A program made the position numbers and the translations under genes. Of a stretch of DNA of 10,230 nt, positions 1 to 6,385 are shown piece by piece; the stretch's first letter is position 1; each line of letters opens with the position of its first letter. The notes below the pieces were generated by a model. It made no database searches. It saw nothing but the letters and a program-made list of their open reading frames with translations, and was not told the DNA's origin. Where the stretch lies: assembly GCA_041940385.1 (NCBI GenBank), contig JBGTSD010000107.1, positions 1-10,230 of the forward strand, given 5' to 3'. This DNA comes from JACVCK01 sp041940385 (GTDB lineage: Bacteria; Planctomycetota; Phycisphaerae; Phycisphaerales; UBA1924).

Positions 1-624
1 CACGTAATGACCCGCGGCGCCTGGGCCGACCCACGCGGCGCAGGAGTCCGCGCCGTTTGTGCGAACGGGCTTGCCGGGCGCGGCGCCCTCGAGGGGCTTG
101 CCGGTCTTCGAATCCACCTTCGCGGCGATCGCGGTCCAGACGGGCTCGAGGAGCTTCCACGCGTCGGGATCGCCGCCGGCCATGAGCGACGGGCCAAAGC
201 GCGCACCGGTCTCACCGCCGGAAACGCCCGAGCCGACGAAAAGAATGCCCTTGGCGCGAAGCGCGGCGTCGCGACGCAGCGTGTCCTCCCAGTAGGCGTT
301 GCCGCCGTCGATCACCAGATCGCCGGCCTCGAGGTGGGGCGTGAGGGAGTCGATCACCGCGTCCGTCGGGCCGCCGGCTTTGACGAGGATGACGATGCGG
401 CGCGGGCGCTTGATGGACTTGACGAAGGAGGCGACGTCCGGGGCGCCGACGAGGCCGCCGGGCGTCGATGGGTTGTCCTTCAGCATCTGCTCGGTGACGC
501 TGGTCGTTCGGTTGTAGACGGCGGTGCGGAAGCCGTGGTCGGCCATGTTGAGGGCCAGGTTCTGGCCCATGACGGCGAGGCCGACGAGGCCGACTTCGGC
601 GGAGGCGGGGGCGGGGAGCTGCAT
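1..624 (-). CDS. gnd: 6-phosphogluconate dehydrogenase, N-terminal 208 residues (3' end beyond window)
   Basis: This enzyme oxidatively decarboxylates 6-phosphogluconate to ribulose 5-phosphate with NADP+ in the cytosolic pentose phosphate pathway. The reverse strand reads without a stop from ATG at 622-624 to base 1. Residues 11-29 form the Rossmann start with GLAVMGQNLALNM (15-27). VIDGGN lies at 104-109, and the substrate-binding stretch GSGVSGGETGARFGPSLM at 131-148. The visible end, GAAGHYV (202-208), sits just before the KMVHNGIEY catalytic segment, so the catalytic Lys and His lie outside the window. Residues about 170-199 contain a loop insertion compared with enterobacterial Gnd, where this stretch is a short turn; I recall such insertions in planctomycete enzymes but did not check. 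AAGGA, 7 to 11 bases upstream, supports this start. The 251 bases between this gene and the next (625-875) hold no clear gene or promoter. Confidence 0.93.
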   Translation of the reverse strand, partial: MQLPAPASAEVGLVGLAVMGQNLALNMADHGFRTAVYNRTTSVTEQMLKDNPSTPGGLVGAPDVASFVKSIKRPRRIVILVKAGGPTDAVIDSLTPHLEAGDLVIDGGNAYWEDTLRRDAALRAKGILFVGSGVSGGETGARFGPSLMAGGDPDAWKLLEPVWTAIAAKVDSKTGKPLEGAAPGKPVRTNGADSCAAWVGPGAAGHYV

Positions 625-875
625 CGGGTGTCCTTGCGGCGGGCGTTGGAGGGCAGGCGGTCTGAGAGCGTGCAGGTTATCGGCCGGACGGCGCGTCGGC
701 TGAATGCGGGAGCGGCTGTCGCAACTGGTATGGGACGCCCGCGAGGGCTCAGCATTGCGGCGACTCGGCAGACACCCGCGGCTGCGCGTTAAACGCCGAA
801 CTCGTGTCCGGAACGAGGATGCCGGCCTCTTTCATTGCGCACGGGTCAGTGTCGTATTCATGACGAGATCAATCT

Positions 876-2531
876 TCACGTTGTCGAATCACCTCGCGCC
901 TGCGCGACGGACGTCGCGATCGCGGCCCTGATCCGCTCCGGAACCGAGTCCGGGCCGCGCTTGTTCGCTTCCTCCAGCACGGCGATCGCCAGGTCCGGCT
1001 TGGACTTCGCCTTGATCGCCGCGCGGATCGCCAGCCCGGGATCGGACCGGCGCCGGGATCGCTCGGCTCTGCCGCGTCCCGCGGCCTTCTCGTAGACCCT
1101 CGCGAACCCTTCCTGGTGCAGATAGCGCTCGATGTCCTTCGCCGGCAGCCGCACGATGTGCGCCGCTGCGGCGCGTTTGCCGAGGAGCGAATCGGCGACG
1201 CCCGTGTAGCTCTCGCCGGCCTCGTCGCCGTCGGTGAAGACGACCCAGCCGATGCCGAGCATGTCGGCGAGCCGGATCATGATGTCGAGCCCGGCCTGCG
1301 CGAACTCCATGCACTGCACGCCCTCGACGCGCAGGTCGTGGCCCAGAAGGCGCGCGAACTCGGGGAGCAGCCACGCCTCGCTCTCGCCCTCGACGAGCAG
1401 CCAGCACCGCGCGAGGAGCGAGCCGGGGCGCGTGCGCCGGATGTGGTGCGCGATCCGGCGCGCCTGCGTGTTCGAGATCAATCGCGGATCGACCGAGCGC
1501 ACCGCAGCATCGCCGTTCCGGGTCTCGAGGCGGCGGAGCGTTTCGAGGCGCATCCAGGAGATCAGCTCCGGCGAGTGCGAGTGGGTGATGTGCTGGCCGG
1601 GCAAGCCGCCGACGATCGCCGCGAGCGCCGCGAGCCAGCGCGGGTGCATTCCTGCGCCGGGATTGTCGAGGAGCAGGACGGGCTGCGCATCGTCCTCGGC
1701 CTCGCGCCGGCTCGCGATCTCGCCGAGCACGCCGAGCACGGTGAGCAGCGCGACGGCGCGCGGGTCTTCCGGGTCGCTGGTGAGCTCGAGCGTCTCGATC
1801 GTCGGGATGGGCAGCGGGCCGACGGTCGCGATCAATTCGCGTCGGCGCAGCGATCGGTCGCCGGCGGCCTCGCCGGGCCTCGTCCCGCGCTGCTGGATGA
1901 CCTCGCGCAGCGCCGCGAGTCCTTCGCCCACGTCCGACACCGACGCGGCCGAACCGAGCGCCGCGATGCGCCGAACCACGGCAAGCAGACGCGACGGCGG
2001 AGAACTGTCGACGGGACGTTCGATCCCCGCCGCCTGCGCCGGATCGCGCAGCGCGGCGCGGAAGGTCTCCGGACTCAGGAAGAAGCTCGGCACACACCGG
2101 CGCAGCGCCGCGAGCCGCTCCGCGCCGAGCGGCTCTTCCTTCTTGCCACGCACGAGAAACACGTCGGTCTCGATGGCGCCGTTCCAGTCGCGGCGCGAGC
2201 GGACCCGCACTTCGACACGGGCGCCCTTTGCAACGTCAGCGCCGAACGCCTCGCCCAAGAGCCGCGGCGGCGCGGCGCCGGGCGACGGCCCGATGACCAG
2301 ATGCACCGAGAGCATCGTGGCGCGCTCGCCCGAGCGGTCGGCGTGGAAGTCCTGCTCGGCGATCTGCACGAAACCCTGCTCCGGCGGCGCCCCGAGCACA
2401 CGGTCGATCGCCTGCATCAGCGACGAGCATCCGGCGCCGCTCTCGCCGATCAGCATCGCGTTGCCGTCGAAGCGGATATCGACGCGCCGCAGAGCGCGAA
2501 AGGAATCGACGGTGACCGCCTCGATCCGCAT
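876..2531 (-). CDS. YbjD/OLD-family ATPase-TOPRIM protein with degenerate ATPase motifs
   Basis: A 551-residue protein laid out like E. coli YbjD and OLD-family nucleases: an SMC-like ATPase domain (1 to about 330) followed by a TOPRIM nuclease-like domain (about 375-450). The C-terminal half follows YbjD closely as I remember it: ARCWLLVEGESE (374-385), MEFAQAGL (408-415), DGDEAG (434-439), KPDLAI (511-516) and DSVP (528-531). The TOPRIM acidic residues E381, D434 and D436 are present. The ATPase half is unusual. Walker A reads GESGAGCSS (29-37), with Cys35 where the phosphate-binding Lys belongs, and Walker B reads LLLDNP (286-291), with Asn290 where the catalytic Glu is expected. HSHSPEL (317-323) is the switch-histidine region. 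A GTG at 2549 in the same frame is possible, but family N-termini begin like MRIEAVTVDSFR, so I choose ATG 2529-2531. No good Shine-Dalgarno is visible. It is monocistronic between tRNA-Ala and gnd. Role unknown: DNA repair, plasmid or phage restriction are options. Confidence 0.82.
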   Translation of the reverse strand: MRIEAVTVDSFRALRRVDIRFDGNAMLIGESGAGCSSLMQAIDRVLGAPPEQGFVQIAEQDFHADRSGERATMLSVHLVIGPSPGAAPPRLLGEAFGADVAKGARVEVRVRSRRDWNGAIETDVFLVRGKKEEPLGAERLAALRRCVPSFFLSPETFRAALRDPAQAAGIERPVDSSPPSRLLAVVRRIAALGSAASVSDVGEGLAALREVIQQRGTRPGEAAGDRSLRRRELIATVGPLPIPTIETLELTSDPEDPRAVALLTVLGVLGEIASRREAEDDAQPVLLLDNPGAGMHPRWLAALAAIVGGLPGQHITHSHSPELISWMRLETLRRLETRNGDAAVRSVDPRLISNTQARRIAHHIRRTRPGSLLARCWLLVEGESEAWLLPEFARLLGHDLRVEGVQCMEFAQAGLDIMIRLADMLGIGWVVFTDGDEAGESYTGVADSLLGKRAAAAHIVRLPAKDIERYLHQEGFARVYEKAAGRGRAERSRRRSDPGLAIRAAIKAKSKPDLAIAVLEEANKRGPDSVPERIRAAIATSVAQARGDSTT

Positions 2532-2591
2532 GGCCCGACAGCATGACACGAATCCGCGGCGCTCGCCGCGCGGCTACCATCCGGGCCTTGA

Positions 2592-2664
2592 GGGGCGGTA
2601 GCTCAATTGGGAGAGCACTAGCTTTGCAAGCTAGGGGTTGCCGGTTCGATCCCGGTCCGCTCCA
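2592..2664 (+). tRNA. tRNA-Ala (anticodon UGC)
   Basis: A complete 73-base cloverleaf. The acceptor stem is GGGGCGG with CCGCTCC and includes the G3-U70 wobble pair, the identity element for alanine. The D arm is GCTC-AATTGGGA-GAGC. The anticodon stem CTAGC/GCTAG carries the loop TTTGCAA, anticodon TGC. The variable loop is GGGTT, the T arm GCCGG-TTCGATC-CCGGT, and A is the discriminator base. CCA is not encoded (A is followed by TTCC), so it must be added after transcription. The gene is divergent from the YbjD-like gene (60 bases apart) and convergent with the hydrolase gene (14 bases to its stop). I see no convincing promoter; TACCAT at 2574-2579 could be a poor -10. Confidence 0.97.
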
Positions 2665-2678
2665 TTCCGGCGTCGTCG

Positions 2679-4046
2679 TCAGTCGGGCCAGCCCATGGCC
2701 GGCTCGCGATCCTCCTCGCGGAGGTAGTCGTCGTCGATGCGCCAGATCGCCTCGTTGGCGCGTTCGAGCGGGCGACCCGGATCGCCCGGGCGCAACCCGT
2801 CGCGCAGCACGACGATGAGGTCCGAGAGCGCCGCGGGGTGCTCCACGAGATACGAGTGCGTGTTCACGCCCGACACGTCGCTCTCGACGATCTCGAGCGA
2901 TGTCGCGGCGCGGAACAGCTCGATTGCCTGCTCCGAGAAGTCCTTCAGACGCATCGCGCCGACCCGGCGTCGGCTCTGGAACAGCCAGTCGGCCAGGCCC
3001 AGCGCCTCGTCGCGACCGGACACGTACACAACCACGCGTCGCGCCGCACGCAGCAGGTTCTCGCCGAAGAATCGCTGCACGAAGACGTCGACGTCCATGT
3101 CCGACGCGGCGATGATGAACGTTTCGAGCTTGAGCACGTCGCAGGTGTCGCGGTCCTTGAAGTCGGTCCCGATTGCCTCGCTGAGGTAGCTCGAGCCCGT
3201 GGCGCCGCGGATCTCGGCGTGCAGCTCGCGCAGCGCCGTGGTCGCGACATCGGTGCCGCGGCTGTGGGAGATGAGGTGCACCTTCTCGACGTTGGGATTG
3301 AGCGCGAGCTGCATGAGCAGCAGCTTGAGGTGCACGATCGTGAACTCGCCCGACTCGCGGTCGTAGGCGTACGCCTTGATCCCCGAGGATCCGGCCGGCC
3401 AGGTGTAGACGATGGGGACGCCGGCGCGCCCGCTGAGGTGCCACGCCTGCGCCATCCGGATCGCCGCGTCCTCCACGGTGTTGCTGAAGCCGTGGACGAA
3501 CACCAGCACTTCGCGGCGCGCCGCGTCGGCGAGCCGTTCGTTCACCATCGCATCAAAGCCCGCGGCGTCGGACCTGTAGAGCTCTCGTGCATTCGGCTTG
3601 AGCCGGAACTGCCCGTCCACGACTTCCAGCAGCTCGATGACGTCCGCGAACTTCCCCTTCTCGTCGACGTGCGCGAGGCGCATCGGGTAGGTCCGCGAGC
3701 GCCTGGCCCGCGTGCTGTCGTCGACCAGCGTCTCCCAGTCGACATCGGCGCCGAGCGAGACGCGCAGCTCGCCGTAGGCCAGCGAGCGGCTCCGGCCGTA
3801 GCCGTAGCGCGGCCCGGCGTCCCCGATCTCGTCGATGACTCGGTCGGTCACATAGAGCAGCGGCACGTCCGACGTCTGCAGCGCCGGCGGCAACTGCTCG
3901 TACCGCGCGCGTCCCGCGTCGCCGTACATGACGTGCGGCGTCGGCACGAGTTGTCGCTGACAGCCGCCGACGCCGGCGACGCACGCCAGCAGCACCAAGG
4001 CCGTGCGAAGCAACCATCGCGGATCCACGAGCGTGTTGTTGTCCAT
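2679..4046 (-). CDS. DUF900-type alpha/beta-hydrolase lipoprotein
   Basis: A 455-residue predicted lipoprotein. Residues 13-28 are a hydrophobic signal segment ending in the lipobox VGGC with Cys29. A variable linker follows, then an alpha/beta-hydrolase fold of the DUF900 type (about 60-405). Visible landmarks are LVFVHGFSNT (181-190, oxyanion-hole HGF), YTWPAGSSG (214-222), LISHSRGTD (258-266) with the likely nucleophile Ser262, IAASDMDVDVF (312-322) with a likely catalytic Asp, and NTHSYLVEHP (395-404) with His397 as the probable catalytic base. Known members of this family are uncharacterised esterase- or lipase-like proteins, so the substrate is unknown. Starts are possible at MPRP (4058) and a TTG at 4082; none has a clear Shine-Dalgarno, and I prefer ATG 4044-4046 because it gives the tightest signal peptide. 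The acidic C-terminal tail (about 435-455) is outside the fold. It appears monocistronic and converges on tRNA-Ala. Confidence 0.82.
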   Translation of the reverse strand: MDNNTLVDPRWLLRTALVLLACVAGVGGCQRQLVPTPHVMYGDAGRARYEQLPPALQTSDVPLLYVTDRVIDEIGDAGPRYGYGRSRSLAYGELRVSLGADVDWETLVDDSTRARRSRTYPMRLAHVDEKGKFADVIELLEVVDGQFRLKPNARELYRSDAAGFDAMVNERLADAARREVLVFVHGFSNTVEDAAIRMAQAWHLSGRAGVPIVYTWPAGSSGIKAYAYDRESGEFTIVHLKLLLMQLALNPNVEKVHLISHSRGTDVATTALRELHAEIRGATGSSYLSEAIGTDFKDRDTCDVLKLETFIIAASDMDVDVFVQRFFGENLLRAARRVVVYVSGRDEALGLADWLFQSRRRVGAMRLKDFSEQAIELFRAATSLEIVESDVSGVNTHSYLVEHPAALSDLIVVLRDGLRPGDPGRPLERANEAIWRIDDDYLREEDREPAMGWPD

Positions 4047-4088
4047 GGGACGGGGCATCGTACCGAGGTCCGCGCAGCGCAACGAAAA

Positions 4089-4120
4089 GACCGCTCGGAC
4101 CGGTGAGGGCCCGAGCGGTC
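4089..4120 (-). terminator. Rho-independent terminator of the secreted-protein gene
   Basis: A perfect 10-base inverted repeat, GACCGCTCGG and CCGAGCGGTC, surrounds a 12-base loop. On the minus strand it is followed directly by TTTT. It lies 33 bases beyond the stop codon at 4154 and before the hydrolase gene, so it should end the transcript of the secreted-protein gene and insulate the hydrolase gene downstream. On the plus strand no T-run follows. Confidence 0.8.
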
Positions 4121-4153
4121 AACGGAGAGTTGCAGGTCGAGTGCGCGAACTGC

Positions 4154-4885
4154 TCAGCGGCGGCGACGGACGCCGAGGCCGGCCATCGCGAGCGCCAGTG
4201 CGCCCGCGCCGCCCGGCGCCGGGATGAGCTGGATCGAGACGTTGTCGAAGGACACGTCAAAGTTCGTGAAGCCGTAGAAGAAGCCCGGCACATACGTCGT
4301 GAAGAGAATCTCGTCCACGCCCGCGAGGACGCTCGCGAACGTGCGGTCAGGCGGAAGCGTCGGCTCGAAGGTGTTGGGGTCTTCGGCGCCGGTGCCGCCC
4401 CAGCCGGCCGGAAGGACGGCGGAGTTCGGATCGTTGATGTCCACGCCCATCGTGGTCCAGCCGGAGCCCGGCGCGGGGAGCGTGCCGAGGTTGAACCAGA
4501 CGGAGACGTAGGGATAGAAGTCGGGCGGGTTGTCGTAGTCGCGCAGCTCGACCACGAGGTCGCGCGACACCTGGCCGCCGAAGAACGTGATCGAGGTCAC
4601 GTCGACGTCCACGCTCAGGCGGACCGGGCCGCGTGCGGTGTAATCGCCGATGAAGCGAGCGTCGGTCTCGTTGCGCAGCGAGATGCCGAAGGTGTCGACG
4701 AAGTCGTCCCAGTGCAGGTGAGCGCCGGGGTTGCCGCCGGCGGGATCGGGAATGTCCCATCCGTTGACGCTCCAGCCCTCGGGGCCGTTGTCGAACGTGG
4801 TCGTGTGCGAGACGCCGGCGGAGGCGGAGGCGCCGATCGCGGCGATCAGTCCCGCGGCGGCGCGGGAGGCCCAGAACGTGTTCAT
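4154..4885 (-). CDS. Secreted protein with PEP-CTERM-like sorting tail (jelly-roll-like)
   Basis: A 243-residue exported protein. Residues 1-24 form a signal peptide (MNTFWASRAA..., ending ASAG). The mature part is rich in Asp, Gly, Phe and Trp. FDNGPEGWSVNGW (31-43) at the start and FTNFDVSFDNVSIQLI (206-221) at the end are the typical opening and closing strands of jelly-roll or carbohydrate-binding-like domains, so an extracellular sugar- or surface-binding role is plausible but not shown. The C-terminus IPAPGGAGALALAMAGLGVRRRR (221-243) is a Pro-Ala-Pro motif, a hydrophobic helix and an arginine cluster. This is the PEP-CTERM-like sorting signal typical of Phycisphaerae, handled by an exosortase and lost from the mature protein. 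The start is fixed by a strong AAGGAG. It is transcribed alone, divergent from the gene at 5108 and closed by a terminator. No catalytic motif is visible. Confidence 0.85.
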   Translation of the reverse strand: MNTFWASRAAAGLIAAIGASASAGVSHTTTFDNGPEGWSVNGWDIPDPAGGNPGAHLHWDDFVDTFGISLRNETDARFIGDYTARGPVRLSVDVDVTSITFFGGQVSRDLVVELRDYDNPPDFYPYVSVWFNLGTLPAPGSGWTTMGVDINDPNSAVLPAGWGGTGAEDPNTFEPTLPPDRTFASVLAGVDEILFTTYVPGFFYGFTNFDVSFDNVSIQLIPAPGGAGALALAMAGLGVRRRR

Positions 4886-4893
4886 CTTCCAAG

Positions 4894-4899
4894 CTCCTT
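4894..4899 (-). promoter_or_regulatory. Strong Shine-Dalgarno for the secreted-protein gene
   Basis: The minus strand reads AGAAGGAGCTTGGAAG and then ATG. AAGGAG lies 8 bases before the start codon at 4885, which fixes that start. It is one of the strongest ribosome binding sites in the window. Confidence 0.8.
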
Positions 4900-4928
4900 C
4901 TGCGGGGTTCGAAAGCGGGGACGGGTCG

Positions 4929-4978
4929 GGCGGCCGACCGGCGGGGCGGCATCGGGGACTCCCCGACGACCGGCCGCC
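4929..4978 (-). promoter_or_regulatory. Nested GC-rich inverted repeats in the leader of the secreted-protein gene
   Basis: GGCGGCCG at 4929-4936 is the exact reverse complement of CGGCCGCC at 4971-4978. Inside it, TCGGGG (4952-4957) and CCCCGA (4961-4966) form a second perfect 6-base stem with a 3-base loop. If the transcript starts near the promoter proposed at 4985-5012, this two-part hairpin lies in the 5' leader, about 30 bases before the ribosome binding site. It could affect mRNA stability or translation. In DNA this rich in GC, 6-8 base stems also occur by chance. Confidence 0.35.
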
Positions 4979-4984
4979 ATGGGA

Positions 4985-5012
4985 ACGGTACAGCGATACG
5001 CCGATGTTGCAA
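4985..5012 (-). promoter_or_regulatory. Candidate promoter of the secreted-protein gene
   Basis: On the minus strand TTGCAA (5007-5012; four of six matches to TTGACA) is followed after 16 bases by TACCGT (4985-4990; TAxxxT type). This puts the transcript start near 4978 and gives a leader of about 90 bases. The boxes are weak, and no promoter consensus is established for this group, so this is a suggestion only. Confidence 0.3.
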
Positions 5013-5013
5013 G

Positions 5014-5032
5014 GAAGTTTCAGGGAAACTTC
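5014..5032. promoter_or_regulatory. Perfect 8+3+8 inverted repeat between divergent genes (candidate operator)
   Basis: GAAGTTTC-AGG-GAAACTTC is a perfect palindrome with a 3-base centre. It stands out because its surroundings are far richer in GC. It lies between the divergent genes starting at 4885 and 5108, directly beside TTGCAA (5007-5012), and it overlaps the area just upstream of TAGAAT (5034-5039), which resembles a -10 box for the plus-strand gene. A dimeric repressor or activator binding here could control both genes. It could be autoregulatory, because the plus-strand neighbour has a helix-turn-helix-like N-terminal region. Neither is shown. Confidence 0.45.
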
Positions 5033-5107
5033 ATAGAATTCCTCAGACCGGCCCTCCCGGCCTCGAAATCCGCGGTACATTGCGTTCCGGAGCCAACGGT
5101 TCGGTTG

Positions 5108-6385
5108 ATGCGTCAAGACGACTCCACCCCGAAGTCCAAGGAAACCCCGGCCACCACGCCGGGGGCTGTCGACGCGCCCGCTCGTCCGCTCGAGGTCCGC
5201 ATCGCCGACGCCGGCCGCGACCTGCGCGCCACGCTCGGCGCCGCCGTCGATGCGGTCCCGGACTTGGCGGGAGGTCCTCAGGCGCTCGCCCGGCGCATCG
5301 GCATCGACAAGGTCCTCGCGAGCCGGCTGCTCAAGGCCGTGAAGAGCCCGGACCCCATGTCCACGATCCATCGCATCCCCGGACCCGATCCACTCCGGCG
5401 CGTGCTCAAGGCGATGGCCCGGCAAGGCGTTCCGCCGTCGATCCTGCACTCGGCCACCGCGGCCGTCGACCGGTTCGACGAACTCGTCCGCACCGAGCTG
5501 GGCGATCGATCGTCGCTGGACGCGCTGATCAGCGCCTGGGCGCCCGACGCCCGGCGCGAGTTCGAGCTGCGGCGAAAGCAGGCAGCGTTTCGCGCCATGA
5601 GCCAGCTCCGCGGCCTCGAGGCCGGCGCGCTCACCGCGACGGTCTTCCTCCATCCGTCGCCCGATGGCGAGCACGTGGACATCGTCTGGCTCAACGCGCT
5701 CTACACGCTGCATCGCATCCGTCCGGATGTCGCGGTGAAGTTCGCCACGCGCCGGATGTCCGCGGACACCGACGCGCGAAGGCCGACCACGCTCGACGGG
5801 CGGCCGATCGATGACCCCAACAGCGTGCAGCTCCAGGAATTCTGCTCCTCGCCCACACCGACGCTGCGCGTCGATCGCATCGGCGAGGTCGTGCACTACA
5901 CGCTGGCCGAAGAAGGATTCGGGCCGCGCTCCGCCGTGGACGTCGTCTTCACCGAGGTCAATCGCGGCGAGGTGCGCCGCTTCAACCCGCCGGGCGTGAA
6001 CCGGCGGGGCTACGTCTTCGCGGAGGTCTCGACGCCCACGAAGGCGCTGCAGTTCGACGCGTTCCTCCACGAGGACGTGTACCCGGGTTCGACGCCGGCG
6101 CTGAAGGTCTACGACACGTCGTTCGAGGGCGTGGTCGATGTGAACGATCCAGCGCGCGAGGCAGACTGCATCGACGTGCTCGAGTCGATCGATCCGCTCG
6201 GGGCGGGGCTGACGTCGCGTCGATCGGCCGTGGCGCCCCGCTACAGCGAGCAGGTCGCGCTCGTCGCCGAGCGGATGGGCTGGGACGCACGCGCGTTCAA
6301 CGGCTGGCGATGCCGGATCGACTATCCGATCTACGGCAGCCAGGTGTCGATGGTGTTCGCTCGACCGCAGAAGCCCACGGCCTAG
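5108..6385 (+). CDS. Conserved-looking protein of unknown function with HTH-like N-terminal region
   Basis: A 425-residue soluble protein that I do not recognise as a named family. Residues 1-27 are a low-complexity Pro/Thr/Ala-rich tail. About 50-80 (AGGPQALARRIGIDKVLASRLLKA) resembles a helix-turn-helix of the kind that reads 'skip cognate rule, choose conserved helix', followed by IHRIPGPDPLRRVLKAMARQG (87-107). Residues 145 to about 170 are charged and helical. The C-terminal 250 residues are mixed alpha/beta, with no signal peptide, membrane segment or catalytic motif that I can see. The layout suggests a DNA-binding regulator with a large sensor or effector domain, but this is inference. 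The open frame reaches back to 4103; I place the start at ATG 5108-5110 because everything before it lies antisense to the secreted-protein gene. GGAG at 5089-5092 is rather far upstream to be a good ribosome binding site. Its stop codon shares CTAG with the stop of the convergent batE-like gene. Confidence 0.75.
   Translation: MRQDDSTPKSKETPATTPGAVDAPARPLEVRIADAGRDLRATLGAAVDAVPDLAGGPQALARRIGIDKVLASRLLKAVKSPDPMSTIHRIPGPDPLRRVLKAMARQGVPPSILHSATAAVDRFDELVRTELGDRSSLDALISAWAPDARREFELRRKQAAFRAMSQLRGLEAGALTATVFLHPSPDGEHVDIVWLNALYTLHRIRPDVAVKFATRRMSADTDARRPTTLDGRPIDDPNSVQLQEFCSSPTPTLRVDRIGEVVHYTLAEEGFGPRSAVDVVFTEVNRGEVRRFNPPGVNRRGYVFAEVSTPTKALQFDAFLHEDVYPGSTPALKVYDTSFEGVVDVNDPAREADCIDVLESIDPLGAGLTSRRSAVAPRYSEQVALVAERMGWDARAFNGWRCRIDYPIYGSQVSMVFARPQKPTA

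Noticed and set aside
700..835. 28-codon minus-strand ORF between the YbjD-like gene and gnd
   Set aside because: It has no ribosome binding site and no recognisable sequence, and such short frames are common by chance.
1116..2546. Long plus-strand open frames opposite the YbjD-like gene (1116-2546, 1234-2601)
   Set aside because: They are antisense to a recognisable protein, Arg/Ser/Pro-rich, with no domain or ribosome binding site. Such shadows are expected in DNA this rich in GC.
876..2664. YbjD/OLD-like gene beside a tRNA as a defence island or integrated element
   Set aside because: The tRNA is complete, with no repeated 3' end, integrase or composition change, and the flanking genes are housekeeping. 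No partner gene such as a UvrD-like helicase (as in Gabija) is present.
2838..4106. 422-codon plus-strand frame opposite the hydrolase lipoprotein
   Set aside because: The minus strand has a full signal peptide, lipobox and catalytic motifs; the plus frame has none and also lacks a plausible start.
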